From: Siphonodentalium dalli | Taxonomy: Eukaryota > Mollusca > Scaphopoda > Gadilida > Siphonodentaliidae | Assembly: GCA_032622095.1 (NCBI GenBank) | Contig: CP136066.1 | Coordinates: 53,778,609-53,842,608 of the forward strand | Reading direction: 5' to 3' | Length of the DNA stretch: 64,000 bases | Shown: positions 28,501-43,500 of the stretch, one piece after another | Position numbering within the stretch: the first letter of the stretch is position 1 | How the letters are laid out: each line of letters begins with the position of its first letter | Notes under the pieces: generated by a model | Seen by the model: only the letters and a program-made list of their open reading frames with translations | Told to the model about the DNA's origin: nothing | Databases searched by the model: none | Program-made: the position numbers and the translations under genes

Positions 28501-31500
28501 TGTAACATCTCATAAATAATTAGCCTGTAACATCTCATAAATAATTAGCCTGTAACATCTCATAAATAATTAGCCTATAACATCTCATAAATAATTAGCC
28601 TGTAACATCTCATAAATAATTAGCCTGTAACATCTCATAAATAATTAGCCTATAACATCTCATAAATAATTAGCCTATAACATCTCATAAATAATTAGCC
28701 TGTAACATCTCATAAATAGTTAGCCTATAACATCTCATAAATAATTAGCCTATAACATCTCATAAATAATTAGCCTGTAACATCTCATAAATAATTAGCC
28801 TGTAACATCTCATAAATAATTAGCCTGTAACATCTCATAAATAATTAGCCTGTAACATCTCATAAATAATTAGCCTATAACATCTCATAAATAATTAGCC
28901 TGTAACATCTCATAAATAATTAGCCTGTAACATCTCATAAATAATTAGCCTATAACATCTCATAAATAATTAGCCTGTAACATCTCATAAATAATTAGCC
29001 TGTAACATCTCATAAATAGTTAGCCTATAACATCTCATAAATAATTAGCCTATAACATCTCATAAATAATTAGCCTGTAACATCTCATAAATAATTACCC
29101 TGTAACATCTCATAAATAATTAGCCTGTAACATCTCATAAATAATTAGCCTGTAACATCTCATAAATAATTAGCCTGTAACATCTCATAAATAATTAGCC
29201 TGTAACATCTCATAAATAATTAGCCTGTAACATCTCATAAATAATTAGCCTGTAACATCTCATAAATAATTAGCCTGTAACATCTCATAAATAATTAGCC
29301 TGTAACATCTCATAAATAATTAGCCTATAACATCTCATAAATAATTAGCCAATAACATCTCATAAATAATTAGCCTGTAACATCTCATAAATAATTAGCC
29401 TATAACATCTCATAAATAATTAGCCAATAACATCTCATAAATAATTAGCCTATAACATCTCATAAATAATTAGCCTGTAACATCTCATAAATAATTAGCC
29501 TGTAACATCTCATAAATAATTAGCCTGTAACATCTCATAAATAATTAGCCTGTAACATCTCATAAATAATTAGTCTGTAACATCTCATAAATAATTAGCC
29601 TATAACATCTCATAAATAATTAGCCTGTAACATCTCATAAATAATTAGCCTATAACATCTCATAAATAATTAGCCTATAACATCTCATAAATAATTAGCC
29701 TGTAACATCTCATAAATAGTTAGCCTATAACATCTCATAAATAATTAGCCTATAACATCTCATAAATAATTAGCCTGTAACATCTCATAAATAATTAGCC
29801 TGTAACATCTCATAAATAATTAGCCTGTAACATCTCATAAATAATTAGCCTATAACATCTCATAAATAATTAGCCTGTAACATCTCATAAATAATTAGCC
29901 TGTAACATCTCATAAATAATTAGCCTATAACATCTCATAAATAATTAGCCTATAACATCTCATAAATAATTAGCCTGTAACATCTCATAAATAGTTAGCC
30001 TATAACATCTCATAAATAATTAGCCTATAACATCTCATAAATAATTAGCCTGTAACATCTCATAAATAATTAGCCTGTAACATCTCATAAATAATTAGCC
30101 TGTAACATCTCATAAATAATTAGCCTGTAACATCTCATAAATAATTAGCCTATAACATCTCATAAATAATTAGCCTGTAACATCTCATAAATAATTAGCC
30201 TGTAACATCTCATAAATAATTAGCCTGTAACATCTCATAAATAATTAGCCTATAACATCTCATAAATAATTAGCCTGTAACATCTCATACATAATTAGCC
30301 TGTAACATCTCATAAATAATTAGCCTGTAACATCTCATAAATAATTAGCCTATAACATCTCATACATAATTAGCCTGTAACATCTCATATATAATTAGCC
30401 TATAACATCTCATAAATAATTAGCCTGTAACATCTCATAAATAGTTAGCCTATAACATCTCATAAATAATTAGCCAATAACATCTCATAAATAATTAGCC
30501 TGTAACATCTCATAAATAATTAGCCAATAACATCTCATAAATAATTAGCCTATAACATCTCATAAATAATTAGCCTGTAACATCTCATACATAATTAGCC
30601 TGTAACATCTCATAAATAATTAGCCTGTAACATCTCATAAATAATTAGCCTATAACATCTCATACATAATTAGCCTGTAACATCTCATAAATAATTAGCC
30701 TATAACATCTCATAAATAATTAGCCTGTAACATCTCATAAATAGTTAGCCTATAACATCTCATAAATAATTAGCCAATAACATCTCATAAATAATTAGCC
30801 TGTAACATCTCATAAATAATTAGCCAATAACATCTCATAAATAATTAGCCTGTAACATCTCATAAATAGTTAGCCTATAACATCTCATAAATAATTAGCC
30901 AATAACATCTCATAAATAATTAGCCTATAACATCTCATACATAATTAGCCTGTAACATCTCATAAATAATTAGCCTATAACATCTCATAAATAGTTAGCC
31001 TATAACATCTCATAAATAGTTAGCCAATAACATCTCATAAATAATTAGCCTGTAACATCTCATAAATAATTAGCCTGTAACATCTCATAAATAATTAGCC
31101 TATAACATCTCATAAATAATTAGCCTGTAACATCTCATAAATAATTAGCCAATAACATCTCATAAATAATTAGCCTGTAACATCTCATAAATAATTAGCC
31201 TGTAACATCTCATAAATAATTAGCCTGTAACATCTCATAAATAATTAGCCAATAACATCTCATAAATAATTAGCCTATAACATCTCATAAATAATTAGCC
31301 TGTAACATCTCATAAATAATTAGCCTGTAACATCTCATAAATAATTAGCCAATAACATCTCATAAATAGTTAGCCTGTAACATCTCATAAATAATTAGCC
31401 TATAACATCTCATAAATAATTAGCCTATAACATCTCATAAATAATTAGCCTATAACATCTCATAAATAATTAGCCTATAACATCTCATAAATAATTAGCC

Positions 31501-34500
31501 AATAAAATCTCATAAATAGTTAGCCTGTAACATCTCATAAATAATTAGCCTATAACATCTCATAAATAGTTAGCCTATAACATCTCATAAATAATTAGCC
31601 TGTAACATCTCATAAATAATTAGCCTATAACATCTCATAAATAATTAGCCAATAACATCTCATAAATAATTAGCCAATAACATCTCATAAATAATTAGCC
31701 TATAACATCTCATAAATAATTAGCCTGTAACATCTCATAAATAATTAGCCTGTAACATCTCATAAATAATTAGCCTGTAACATCTCATAAATAATTAGCC
31801 TATAACATCTCATAAATAGTTAGCCTATAACATCTCATAAATAGTTAGCCTATAACATCTCATAAATAATTAGCCTATAACATCTCATAAATAATTAGCC
31901 TGTAACATCTCATAAATAGTTAGCCTATAACATCTCATAAATTGTTAGCCTATAACATCTCATATATAGTTAGCCTATAACATCTCATAAATAATTAGCC
32001 TGTAACATCTCATAAATAATTAGCCTATAACATCTCATATATAGTTAGCCTATAACATCTCATAAATAATTAGCCTGTAACATCTCATAAATAATTAGCC
32101 TGTAACATCTCATAAATAATTAGCCTGTAACATCTCATAAATAATTAGCCTGTAACATCTCATAAATAATTAGCCTATAACATCTCATAAATAGTTAGCC
32201 TATAACATCTCATAAATAGTTAGCCTATAACATCTCATAAATAGTTAGCCTATAACATCTCATATATAGTTAGCCTATAACATCTCATAAATAGTTAGCC
32301 TATAACATCTCATAAATAGTTAGCCTATAACATCTCATAAATAATTAGCCTATAACATCTCATAAATAATTAGCCTGTAACATCTCATAAATAGTTAGCC
32401 TATAACATCTCATAAATAATTAGCCTATAACATCTCATAAATAGTTAGCCTGTAACATCTCATAAATAATTAGCCTGTAACATCTCATAAATAATTAGCC
32501 TATAACATCTCATAAATAATTAGCCTGTAACATCTCATAAATAATTAGCCTATAACATCTCATAAATAGTTAGCCTATAACATCTCATAAATAGTTAGCC
32601 TATAACATCTCATAAATAATTAGCCTATAACATCTCATAAATAATTAGCCTGTAACATCTCATAAATAGTTAGCCTATAACATCTCATAAATAGTTAGCC
32701 TATAACATCTCATAAATAGTTAGCCTATAACATCTCATAAATAGTTAGCCTATAACATCTCATAAATAGTTAGCCTATAACATCTCATAAATAGTTAGCC
32801 TATAACATCTCATAAATAATTAGCCTATAACATCTCATAAATAGTTAGCCTGTAACATCTCATAAATAATTAGCCTGTAACATCTCATAAATAATTAGCC
32901 TATAACATCTCATAAATAGTTAGCCTATAACATCTCATAAATAGTTAGCCTATAACATCTCATATATAGTTAGCCTATAACATCTCATAAATAGTTAGCC
33001 TATAACATCTCATAAATAGTTAGCCTATAACATCTCATAAATAATTAGCCTATAACATCTCATAAATAATTAGCCTATAACATCTCATAAATAGTTAGCC
33101 TATAACATCTCATAAATAATTAGCCTATAACATCTCATAAATAGTTAGCCTGTAACATCTCATAAATAATTAGCCTGTAACATCTCATAAATAGTTAGCC
33201 TGTAACATCTCATAAATAATTAGCCTGTAACATCTCATAAATAGTTAGCCTATAACATATCATAAATAATTAGCCTGTAACATCTCATATATAGTTAGCC
33301 TATAACATCTCATAAATAATTAGCCTGTAACATCTCATAAATAGTTAGCCTATAACATCTCATAAATAATTAGCCTGTAACATCTCATATATAGTTAGCC
33401 TATAACATCTCATAAATAATTAGCCTATAACATCTCATAAATAATTAGCCAATAACATCTCATAAATAATTAGCCTATAACATCTCATAAATAATTAGCC
33501 TATAACATCTCATAAATAATTAGCATGTAACATCTCATAAATAATTAGCCTATAACATCTCATAAATAATTAGCCAATAACATCTCATAAATAGTTAGCC
33601 TGTAACATCTCATAAATAATTAGCCTGTAACATCTCATAAATAGTTAGCCTATAACATCTCATAAATAATTAGCCTATAACATCTCATAAATAATTAGCC
33701 TATAACATCTCATAAATAGTTAGCCTGTAACATCTCATAAATAATTAGCCTGTAACATCTCATAAATAATTAGCCTATAACATCTCGTAAATAATTAGCC
33801 TATAATATCTCGTAAATAGTTAGCCTATAACATCTCATAAATAATTAGCCTATAACATCTCATAAATAATTAGCCTATAACATCTCATAAATAGTTAGCC
33901 TATAACATCTCATAAATAATTAGCCTATAACATCTCATAAATAATTAGCCTATAACATCTCATAAATAATTATCCTGTAACATCTCATAAATAATTAGCC
34001 TATAACATCTCGTAAATAATTAGCCTATAACATCTCGTAAATAGTTAGCCTATAACATCTCATAAATAATTAGCCTATAACATCTCATAAATAATTAGCC
34101 TATAACATCTCATAAATAGTTAGCCTATAACATCTCATAAATAGTTAGCCTATAACATCTCATAAATAATTAGCCTATAACAACTCATAAATAGTTAGCC
34201 TATAACATCTCATAAATAGTTAGCCTATAAAATCTCATAAATAATTAGCCTATAACATCTCATAAATAATTAGCCTATAACATCTCATAAATAATTAGCC
34301 TGTAACATCTCATAAATAATTAGCCTATAACATCTCGTAAATAATTAGCCTATAACATCTCATAAATAGTTAGCCTATAACATCTCATAAATAATTAGCC
34401 TATAACATCTCATAAATAATTAGCCTATAACATCTCATAAATAGTTAGCCTATAACATCTCATAAATAATTAGCCTATAACATCTCATAAATAATTAGCC

Positions 34501-37500
34501 TATAACATCTCATAAATAATTAGCCTGTAACATCTCATAAATAATTAGCCTATAACATCTCGTAAATAATTAGCCTATAACATCTCATAAATAGTTAGCC
34601 TATAACATCTCATAAATAATTAGCCTATAACATCTCATAAATAGTTAGCCTATAACATCTCATAAATAGTTAGCCTATAACATCTCATAAATAATTAGCC
34701 TATAACATCTCATAAATAATTAGCCTATAACATCTCATAAATAATTAGCCTGTAACATCTCATAAATAATTAGCCTATAACATCTCATAAATAATTAGCC
34801 TATAACATCTCATAAATAGTTAGCCTATAACATCTCATAAATAATTAGCCTGTAACATCTCATAAATAGTTAGCCTATAACATCTCGTAAATAATTAGCC
34901 TATAACATCTCGTATATAATTAGCCTATAACATCTCATAAATAGTTAGCCTATAACATCTCATAAATAATTAGCCTATAACATCTCATAAATAGTTAGCC
35001 TATAACATCTCATAAATAATTAGCCTATAACATCTCATAAATAATTAGCCTATAACATCTCATAAATAATTAGCCTGTAACATCTCATAAATAATTAGCC
35101 TATAACATCTCATAAATAGTTAGCCTATAACATCTCGTAAATAATTAGCCTATAACATCTCGTATATGATTAGCCTGTAACATCTCATAAATAGTTAGCC
35201 TATAACATCTCGTAAATAATTAGCCTATAACATCTCGTATATAATTAGCCTATAACATCTCATAAATAGTTAGCCTATAACATCTCGTAAATAATTAGCC
35301 TATAATATCTCGTATATAATTAGCCTATAACATCTCATAAATAGTTAGCCTATAACATCTCGTAAATAATTAGCCTATAACATCTTGTATATAATTAGCC
35401 TATAACATCTCATAAATAGTTAGCCTATAACATCTCGTAAATAGTTAGCCTATAACATCTCATAAATAATTAGCCTGTAACATCTCATAAATAATTAGCC
35501 AATAACATCTCATAAATAATTAGCCTGTAACATCTCATAAATAATTAGCCTATAACATCTTGTATATAATTAGCCTATAACATCTCATAAATAGTTAGCC
35601 TATAACATCTCGTAAATAGTTAGCCTATAACATCTCATAAATAATTAGCCTGTAACATCTCATAAATAATTAGCCAATAACATCTCATAAATAATTAGCC
35701 TGTAACATCTCATAAATAATTAGCCTATAACATCTCATAAATAATTAGCCTGTAACATCTCATAAATAATTAGCCTGTAACATCTCGTAAATAATTAGCC
35801 TATAACATCTCATAAATAATTAGCCTATAACATCTCGTAAATAATTAGCCTATAACATCTCATAAATAGTTAGCCTATAACATCTCGTAAATAATTAGCC
35901 TATAACATCTTGTAAATTAATTATTGTCTCCACTTGAAGAATAGCTGTGGGTTTGTTGAAATATAATATAAAAATTCGCTAATTATTTATTTGGTCATTA
36001 ACATTTTCCAGATAAGAGATCTTAATTTAATGAAAGACGGAGATATGGATATTTTTAAAATGCCTTACAAGAACTGCCACCTGAGAAAGTGTTGGGAAAA
36101 GTGTGAAAAAGAATCTCAATTTTACGAGAGGAAACAGGAAATCGAGGCATATAATAGGTAAGATTCTATAAATGTATAGCCACAGCTACCCTCATGTGAG
36201 TGGTTTAGCTTTGGTTTGTTAATTATGCTAGCATATGGTCATATTATATATGAAACAGATTCAACATATAGATATATGAAACAAAATACATACACTTTAG
36301 TTAAAATAAACTTCATAATTGTCTCACATATAACTTTGGTAATAAGCGATGTATAAATGATGTATATCAGGGAAAAATTTTCATTGCTATCTTTATGTGT
36401 ACTCACTCTTTTAACCCTTTTTATACTAAACACTCATTGACGAGTAGTTATCCCTCCATTTAATAGGACTTTTTCTGCACTTTTATTATCTGTCGTCTGC
36501 TTATTTTCCTGAACACCCCTCCAAATCAATAATAAATAATTCCAATATATACTTTTATAACTGAGTGGGAGAATCCATTTAGTATAGAAAGGGTTAAAAG
36601 GGTATATTTTCTAGAGATAAGAAGTCCGTAAAAATGATTTCAGTTTGGATTTTCTCAGTAGAATTTGGGGATATAATTTATTTTGGTTTGGATTTTCTCA
36701 GTAATATTTGGGGATATTAATTTTGCTCAGGTCGTTTAGTTCATAACACAAGATACAAAAATGATAATCATCACAGATATTATTTCCAGATAGAAGGCAT
36801 TTAAGGTCATTATAACTAGTGTGTTGATCTCTCACTCTTACATATCCTGCTGTTTCAGAGAAAATAGATGGAAGAAGCGCGGAGTGTCAATGACTCCATT
36901 GATAGCGACATGTGGATATGGTGTGGGATGCAACTGGTTCATGCAGGTACATACAGCTTTTATTTGGAAGTTGTGGGTTCATATCGGGGTTTGTGCTTCC
37001 ACTTGCTTAATTTACCAAATGAACAAATAATTCACTTTCGCAAAATTGGCAAGTGACTTGTCAATTCCACAAGAAAGTAAAAATTATTTATCAAGGAATT
37101 GGTCACTAAATCATCCATGTCACGGAAGCAACATACTAGTTTTGTAGCAGCATAATTGAGTATAATCATTGTGGACAAATATTAAATAAATATAATAGAA
37201 AAATTGGATTCAGATGAATTCATTTGCACAACAGCATACAGTTTCCAATATTTTTTACCCGTTTTAAAAAACGGGATGTATTATGTCATTGCTCCGTCCG
37301 TCCGTTCGCTTTCTCATTTCCAGATGATAACATTAGTAAGTTTGAACTGAATGGAATGAATTTGGTATGTGGGTTTACTAGCCCAAAATACATCTCAAGT
37401 TCAAATTTGGGTTCCACCGTCTATTTTCACCAGAGTTATGGCCCTTTGTTGAAATTACCACATGCATATTTTGCCAAGCCCTAGCAATGCTCTTGTTATA

Positions 37501-40500
37501 TTTTGTTGTTTGTATGTAATGACTATATGACTGATTTCACATTATATTGCAGGGAGGTGCTTTGATTCATGTGTACAAAGATGGATCAGTGATGCTGACT
37601 ATAAGTAGTGTGGAGATGGGACAAGGTCTCTATGTTAAAATGATGCAAGTACGTATACAACATGGTCTCTATGTTAAAATGATGCAAGTACGTATACAAC
37701 ATGGTCTCTATGTTAAAATGATGCAAGTGCATATACAACAGGGTCTCTATGTTAAAATTATGCAAGTACGTATACAACATGGTCTCTATGTTAAAATGAT
37801 GCAAGTACGTATACAACATGGTCTCTATGTTAAAATGATGCAAGTGCATATACAACAGGGTCTTTATGTTAAAATGATGCCTGCACGTATACAACAGGGT
37901 ATCTATGTTAAAATGATGCATGCATGTATACAACAGGGTCTCTATGTTAAAATGATGCAAGTATGTATTCAACAGGGTCTCTATGTTAAAATGATGCATG
38001 CATGTATTCAACAGGGTCTCTATGTAAAAACGATCCTGTCTCATATACAACAGGGCCTCTCTGTTAAAATGATGCAAGTGCGTAGACAACTGGGTCTTTA
38101 TGTTAAATGATGCATGCATGTATACAGCAGGGTCGACCTCTATGTATAAACGATCCTGGCTCATATACAACAGGGTCTCTATGTTAAATGATGCAAGTGC
38201 GTATACAACAGGGTCTCTATGTTAAATGATGCAAGTGAGTATACAACAGGGTCTCTATGTTAAAATGTCAACATGGTCTCTATGTTTAAATGCTCCTGGT
38301 TCATGTACAACAGGGTCTCTATGTTTACCCTTTCATGCAGCATTAAAGATCGTATGCCAGTGCATTCTCTTATATATGTGAGTCTCCCATAGGCACAGGC
38401 ACAGGGTTTTCGCAAAATTTCAAATTTGAATCCATCGGCACACCCTGCAGCCCGCATTAAATGGAGAATTGTTTTGAAAATTTACAGGCATGTTTAGAAT
38501 CGCCTCTAGATGGGGGCCATCAAATTTTTCCGAATTTCATTGATAAACATATCTGCCAGTGGCCATCTTAGATTTTACTCTTTGCGTGATGGAATCCTTT
38601 GGCACACCCTACAGACCACATGCCTCATCTGTTCATCACTAAATTTCATATTGATCATCGGGGACCACTAGATGGGTGCTATCAAATTTTTCTGAATTTC
38701 ATTTGAAAATATGGCCACCAGCAGCCATATTGGATTTTACTTTAAAAATATCTCTTCATGGTGAGATCTAGTTTACTTAGGCATTTAAACTTTCCACATT
38801 CCTAATCGCTCCAATGACTGCAATACATGAAACTCTCCCCCATCCAAGTTCAGCTACAGTGTCATTGACACTTTCATTTTATTTGCCAACGTGGAGGATA
38901 TGCCAGCACCAGTGGTCACCACTGAATGGTGCAACTTCTTTTGATCGTTACAATAGCTACAGTAATGCGCTAAATAATCGACTTCATGAATGGCAACAAG
39001 CCATATTTCGGAATAATTCCTGAAAAATTACCCATAATTCTGCTGTGGTTAAGGAGTCGATTATTTAGGGCATTAATGTAGGTTAATTTATTACATACCA
39101 GGTGACTTAACTATTTGAGACATTTGATTTACTATAATAATTACCATTATGTTATTTTCAGGTAGCCAGCCGGATTTTGCGTATTCCAATCTCTAAAATA
39201 ACGATGGGAATTCACAGCACAGATAAGGTACCCAATGATATCCCAACAGCAGCCAGTGCGTCATCTGAACTCAGTGGTCTTGCTGTTATGGTGAGTCGAA
39301 AGATATTATACATTTATATATTTATATGTATAAAGGATCTCACAATAGTTTCTATTTTATACAGAATTTATCAACTGAGTTTACTAAATTCGATTTGAGC
39401 CGAGGTTTACCGAGGCTCAAATAGAATTTAGTGGACGAGGTTGATAAATTACTTTTAAAATAGAACGAGTTTGAGATACCTTTATCACATTGTCAAATAA
39501 ACACGAAGCAATGCGAAGTACTCATCGAAAACAACAATCATAAACTTAAGCGATCGCAAGTCATTTAAATAATTGCGTGACGTCATCGCACTCGCTAATA
39601 TTACATGTATGTCTTACCAGTAATTATGACGCTGGTTTTGTGCGTTAATTATGTGATAAATATAGATATTCATAATTGATAATAAGGATACTCTCTTGAT
39701 AAAGATACATCTTCACCATCTGGGAACTTAAAATAGACTAGTTCTCCCATAGCAGATGAGGCCATGCAGAATGAGGTGAATTTGGTAGCACCAGCCTGCT
39801 GTGCTGGGTAGCGTCATTCTATCAAAAAATCATATTTTTACTGCTGGATCTGCCAACATAACTTTAACTTTGTTAGGACTTTGTTTTACTAAATACTCAT
39901 TGATTATTCGTTCCCTTAGGAAATGTTCAGATAATAAGTTCAACAAACGGCCATTTATGAGAGGAATTGAATGGGAATCCTTCTATGTTTGTATTATCTG
40001 TTTATCTGTCATCTGCTTATATTTCATGAACATCCCTCCAGATGAATAATAGACCATTCCAATGTACACTCTTATAACTGAAGGGGGGGTCCACTCAATA
40101 AATAAAATTGGTTATTCGTTCCCTTAGGAAATGTTCAGATAATAAGTTCAACAAACGGCCATTTATGAGAGGAATCGAATGGGGATCCTTCTATGTTTGT
40201 ATTATCTGTTTATCTGTCATCTGCTTATATTTCATGAACATCCCTCCAGATGAATAATAGACCATTCCAATGTACACTCTTATAACTGAAGGGGGGGGGG
40301 GGGTCCACTCAATAAATAAAATGGTAATCTGTCTATTGACTGTGTAGCTATGGCGGATTATATGTAATTCCTAATCAATGAAGAAATTGCACTGAATTTT
40401 ACATGCATAATTTTATATTTGTTATGAGTATCAGGATATTTCTTTTGACAGGATGCTTGCAAGAAACTAATGAAGAGATTGGAACCTGTCATCGCAGAAA

Positions 40501-43500
40501 ACATGAAGGGGTCATGGGAAGAGTGGGTGTGTATTTCTTATAACAAATTTCGGGAGTCACCTAAATTTTTCTTGTCGCCGTTTCACACCAATGTCACATA
40601 ATCATAACTCGCCCTGAGGGAATAACATTATAGTTGCACCCCTCAGCAATATAAGAACCAAAAGTGTCGCAGCTAATTATAATAATATAATTTGGTATTG
40701 TAAATAATAAAAGTGAGATTAATTTCAATCAATGTTACTAGGTGTGCCCATATGCAGTATTTGTGTGAGGGTTTCAGTTTGAAATATTTTTTGGTTCAAC
40801 TCAGCTATTATCAGTCAGTCAATAGAGAATTTATCCATTCTGAAAATATTTAATGGAAATGTTGTTTATATTGTCTTCAAGACTTTTTTGGATGAACCAT
40901 GCAAAATAAGCTGTTTCGTTGTAATTAAAAGCAATCAATGTCATTTCTAGGGATCTATGGGAATAATCATTTCTTAACCTCGCTGCTATGACGTCCGTAA
41001 ATATTAAAGATATAAAAGTGCATGTCATGTGCTATATGGTCCGTAGTACCTACAGACCCACTTCAGCACACCAGCAGTAGGCCATTTTTCATAATTGGAA
41101 CTCAGAGATTGGTGCATCGGAACAACTGTATCTCAATGTTTCAAACAGTAAATGATGTTCCACGATTGTGAATGATAATAGTCTTTCAACTGAGTCAGTT
41201 TTATGGTTCTTGTGATATTCCGTTATATTTTTTCACTGGAAAATGACAATAACATCAGCCCAGCACACGATGTCATAATGTCATTTAGCAGCAACGAGGT
41301 TAAGAAATATTCTGCATAATTTTATAAACTGAGTATGCTCATAAGATTTTACTAGTTTTTTGACAAAATCCATAAAACTATTTTGTCTCATTTTAGGTGA
41401 AGACTGCTTTCCTTGACAGAATTTGTTTGTCTGCAACAGGATATGGCAGGTAAAATGCATTTCTGTATTCATTAAATTATTGAGAGTATATTCAGTGCTT
41501 AATTAAACCTTTCTAGATGTCAACTCATTTTCAGCCCTACACGTCACTTGACTGGTACGGTAACAAGAGTCTCCAATTTTCACGGTAGTCTTAATAAAAA
41601 TAATTTTTGAAGTCGAAAATAAACATTGATTCATTCAATATGTTTCGTCCTTTAGCTCGGGCTGAACAAGAGGTTAAATTATTGAAATTGTTTTTGTTGT
41701 TCCAAAAAAACTTTACTTCCAAATACTACTTAACATGTACATCCCTCATATTTCAACCGAGAAAGTGGTAATAATAGTAATAACATGACATTGTCTGGCA
41801 TTCTGGTGTATCAACGACCTTCCAGAAATTATTAACAGCCCTTCACATTATTACGACCCTCGACTCAGGCCTTTATAAGCTGTCTGGCTGTTAAGTATTC
41901 TGTCGCGTCGTTAACCCTTTGGCGGTTGAGTACGTCATATATGACGTTATATCCACATGTGAATATATTTTTTCCATATAAACTGAGTAATACTGTAACA
42001 ATTGCATATTGTAACAAATAAATCATACAAACAACATTATTAATATTATAAATCAATGTAAATACTATAAATAATATCCATGCATAATATATCCATCATA
42101 CAGTAATGCCCTAATTAATCGACTGCTTAACCACAGCAGAATTATGGGTAACTTTTCAGGATTTAGTTGGAAATATGGCTTGTTGCCATTCATCGGAAAG
42201 CTCTCAGTGAGAAGACTAAAAGTAAAGAAGGCGTGGTATTAAAAAGTCCAGAATGCTGGAATATATTGGATTTTTTTGGTTAATTTTATGACATTAGCCG
42301 AGAGCTTACCGATGAATGGCAATAAGCCATATTTCCGACTAAATCCTGAAATGTTACCCATAATTCTGCTGTGGTTAAGCAGTCGTATAATTAGGGCATT
42401 ACTGTAGGTTTCCTTTTAGGAGATGATTTTTTGAAGTAACATAATATTACCCTAAGTTTACGGCATTGATTGATTGATTGATTGATTTGGGTTTAATGTC
42501 ACTTTCAGCAACTAAGGCCATATCATAACATTGCCAGTTTTAGTGCTGGAGGAAATCTGCACACTTAAGGCTAACCTAACAGTAATTGAAATGGCTGATA
42601 AACTCGTTGACCATGTGTGGCAAACACCGGGCCATCGGCGAGTAACTAACAACTCCACCAGATAATGATTTCGAGTTACAAAGTCCACGATGGAAACATG
42701 CGGATTTGAACCCTTGTCACCAGTGCTGGAGTGCGAAACGGCTTGCAGTTGTACCCCTAACCGTTTGAGCCACCGAGGGCCCCCTTAAATGACATAAATG
42801 TTGTTGCACCCACCAATCATATAACAACAAAAAAGAAAATTTTAGAGGATGTATTTTACCCTGTGCCAATGCATTCTCTTATATATGCGAGTCGACCATA
42901 GGTCGCCTCGCATATATAAGAGAATGCATTGGCCTAACAATTTTTTACAATTTTAATAATTCGTTCTTGTATTCTTTAACAATTTTATAATTTCACCCAT
43001 ACAGAACCCCAGACAAACATGAGCAGACGACACTCTTCTATATGCTTCTATATATGTGTGGGGCTCCCTGCAGGGTAATGGATGTTTTTTATTTTATGTC
43101 CTAAAAATTGTAAGAAACTTTATTTTTAAAAAATGATAAAAAATTGTTAGGCCAATGCATTCTCTTATATATGCGAGGTGACCTATGGTCGACTCGCATA
43201 TATAAGAGAATGCATTGGCACATGATGCCTCAGCTAGATTCATAAATAAAGCTCGGCAATCGTTCATTCTAGATCTCCAGGCCTAGAATACGATGTGGAG
43301 ACGGGGAAAGGTCAAGCATTTCCGCACTATATATATGGAGCTGCGTGTTCGGTGGTGGAGATCGACTGTCTCACTGGTGATCATGTGGTTAGTATTAACC
43401 TGAGTGGATTCTCCCGTTCAGTTCTAAAAGTATACATGTTCTTATTTGCTGTCTTCATGATTTTTGGATAATAGCCAGGTTTAGCAACACGTATGTGTAA

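Noticed and set aside
23880-35921. Possible CRISPR-like array because of the regular short repeat
   Set aside because: There are no unique spacers; the 25-bp unit is contiguous. The setting is an animal intron, so it is a satellite.
37586-38170. Long minus-strand open frame across the 39-bp repeats
   Set aside because: It exists only because the period is a multiple of 3 and that strand lacks stops. No family resemblance, and it is antisense to a real exon.
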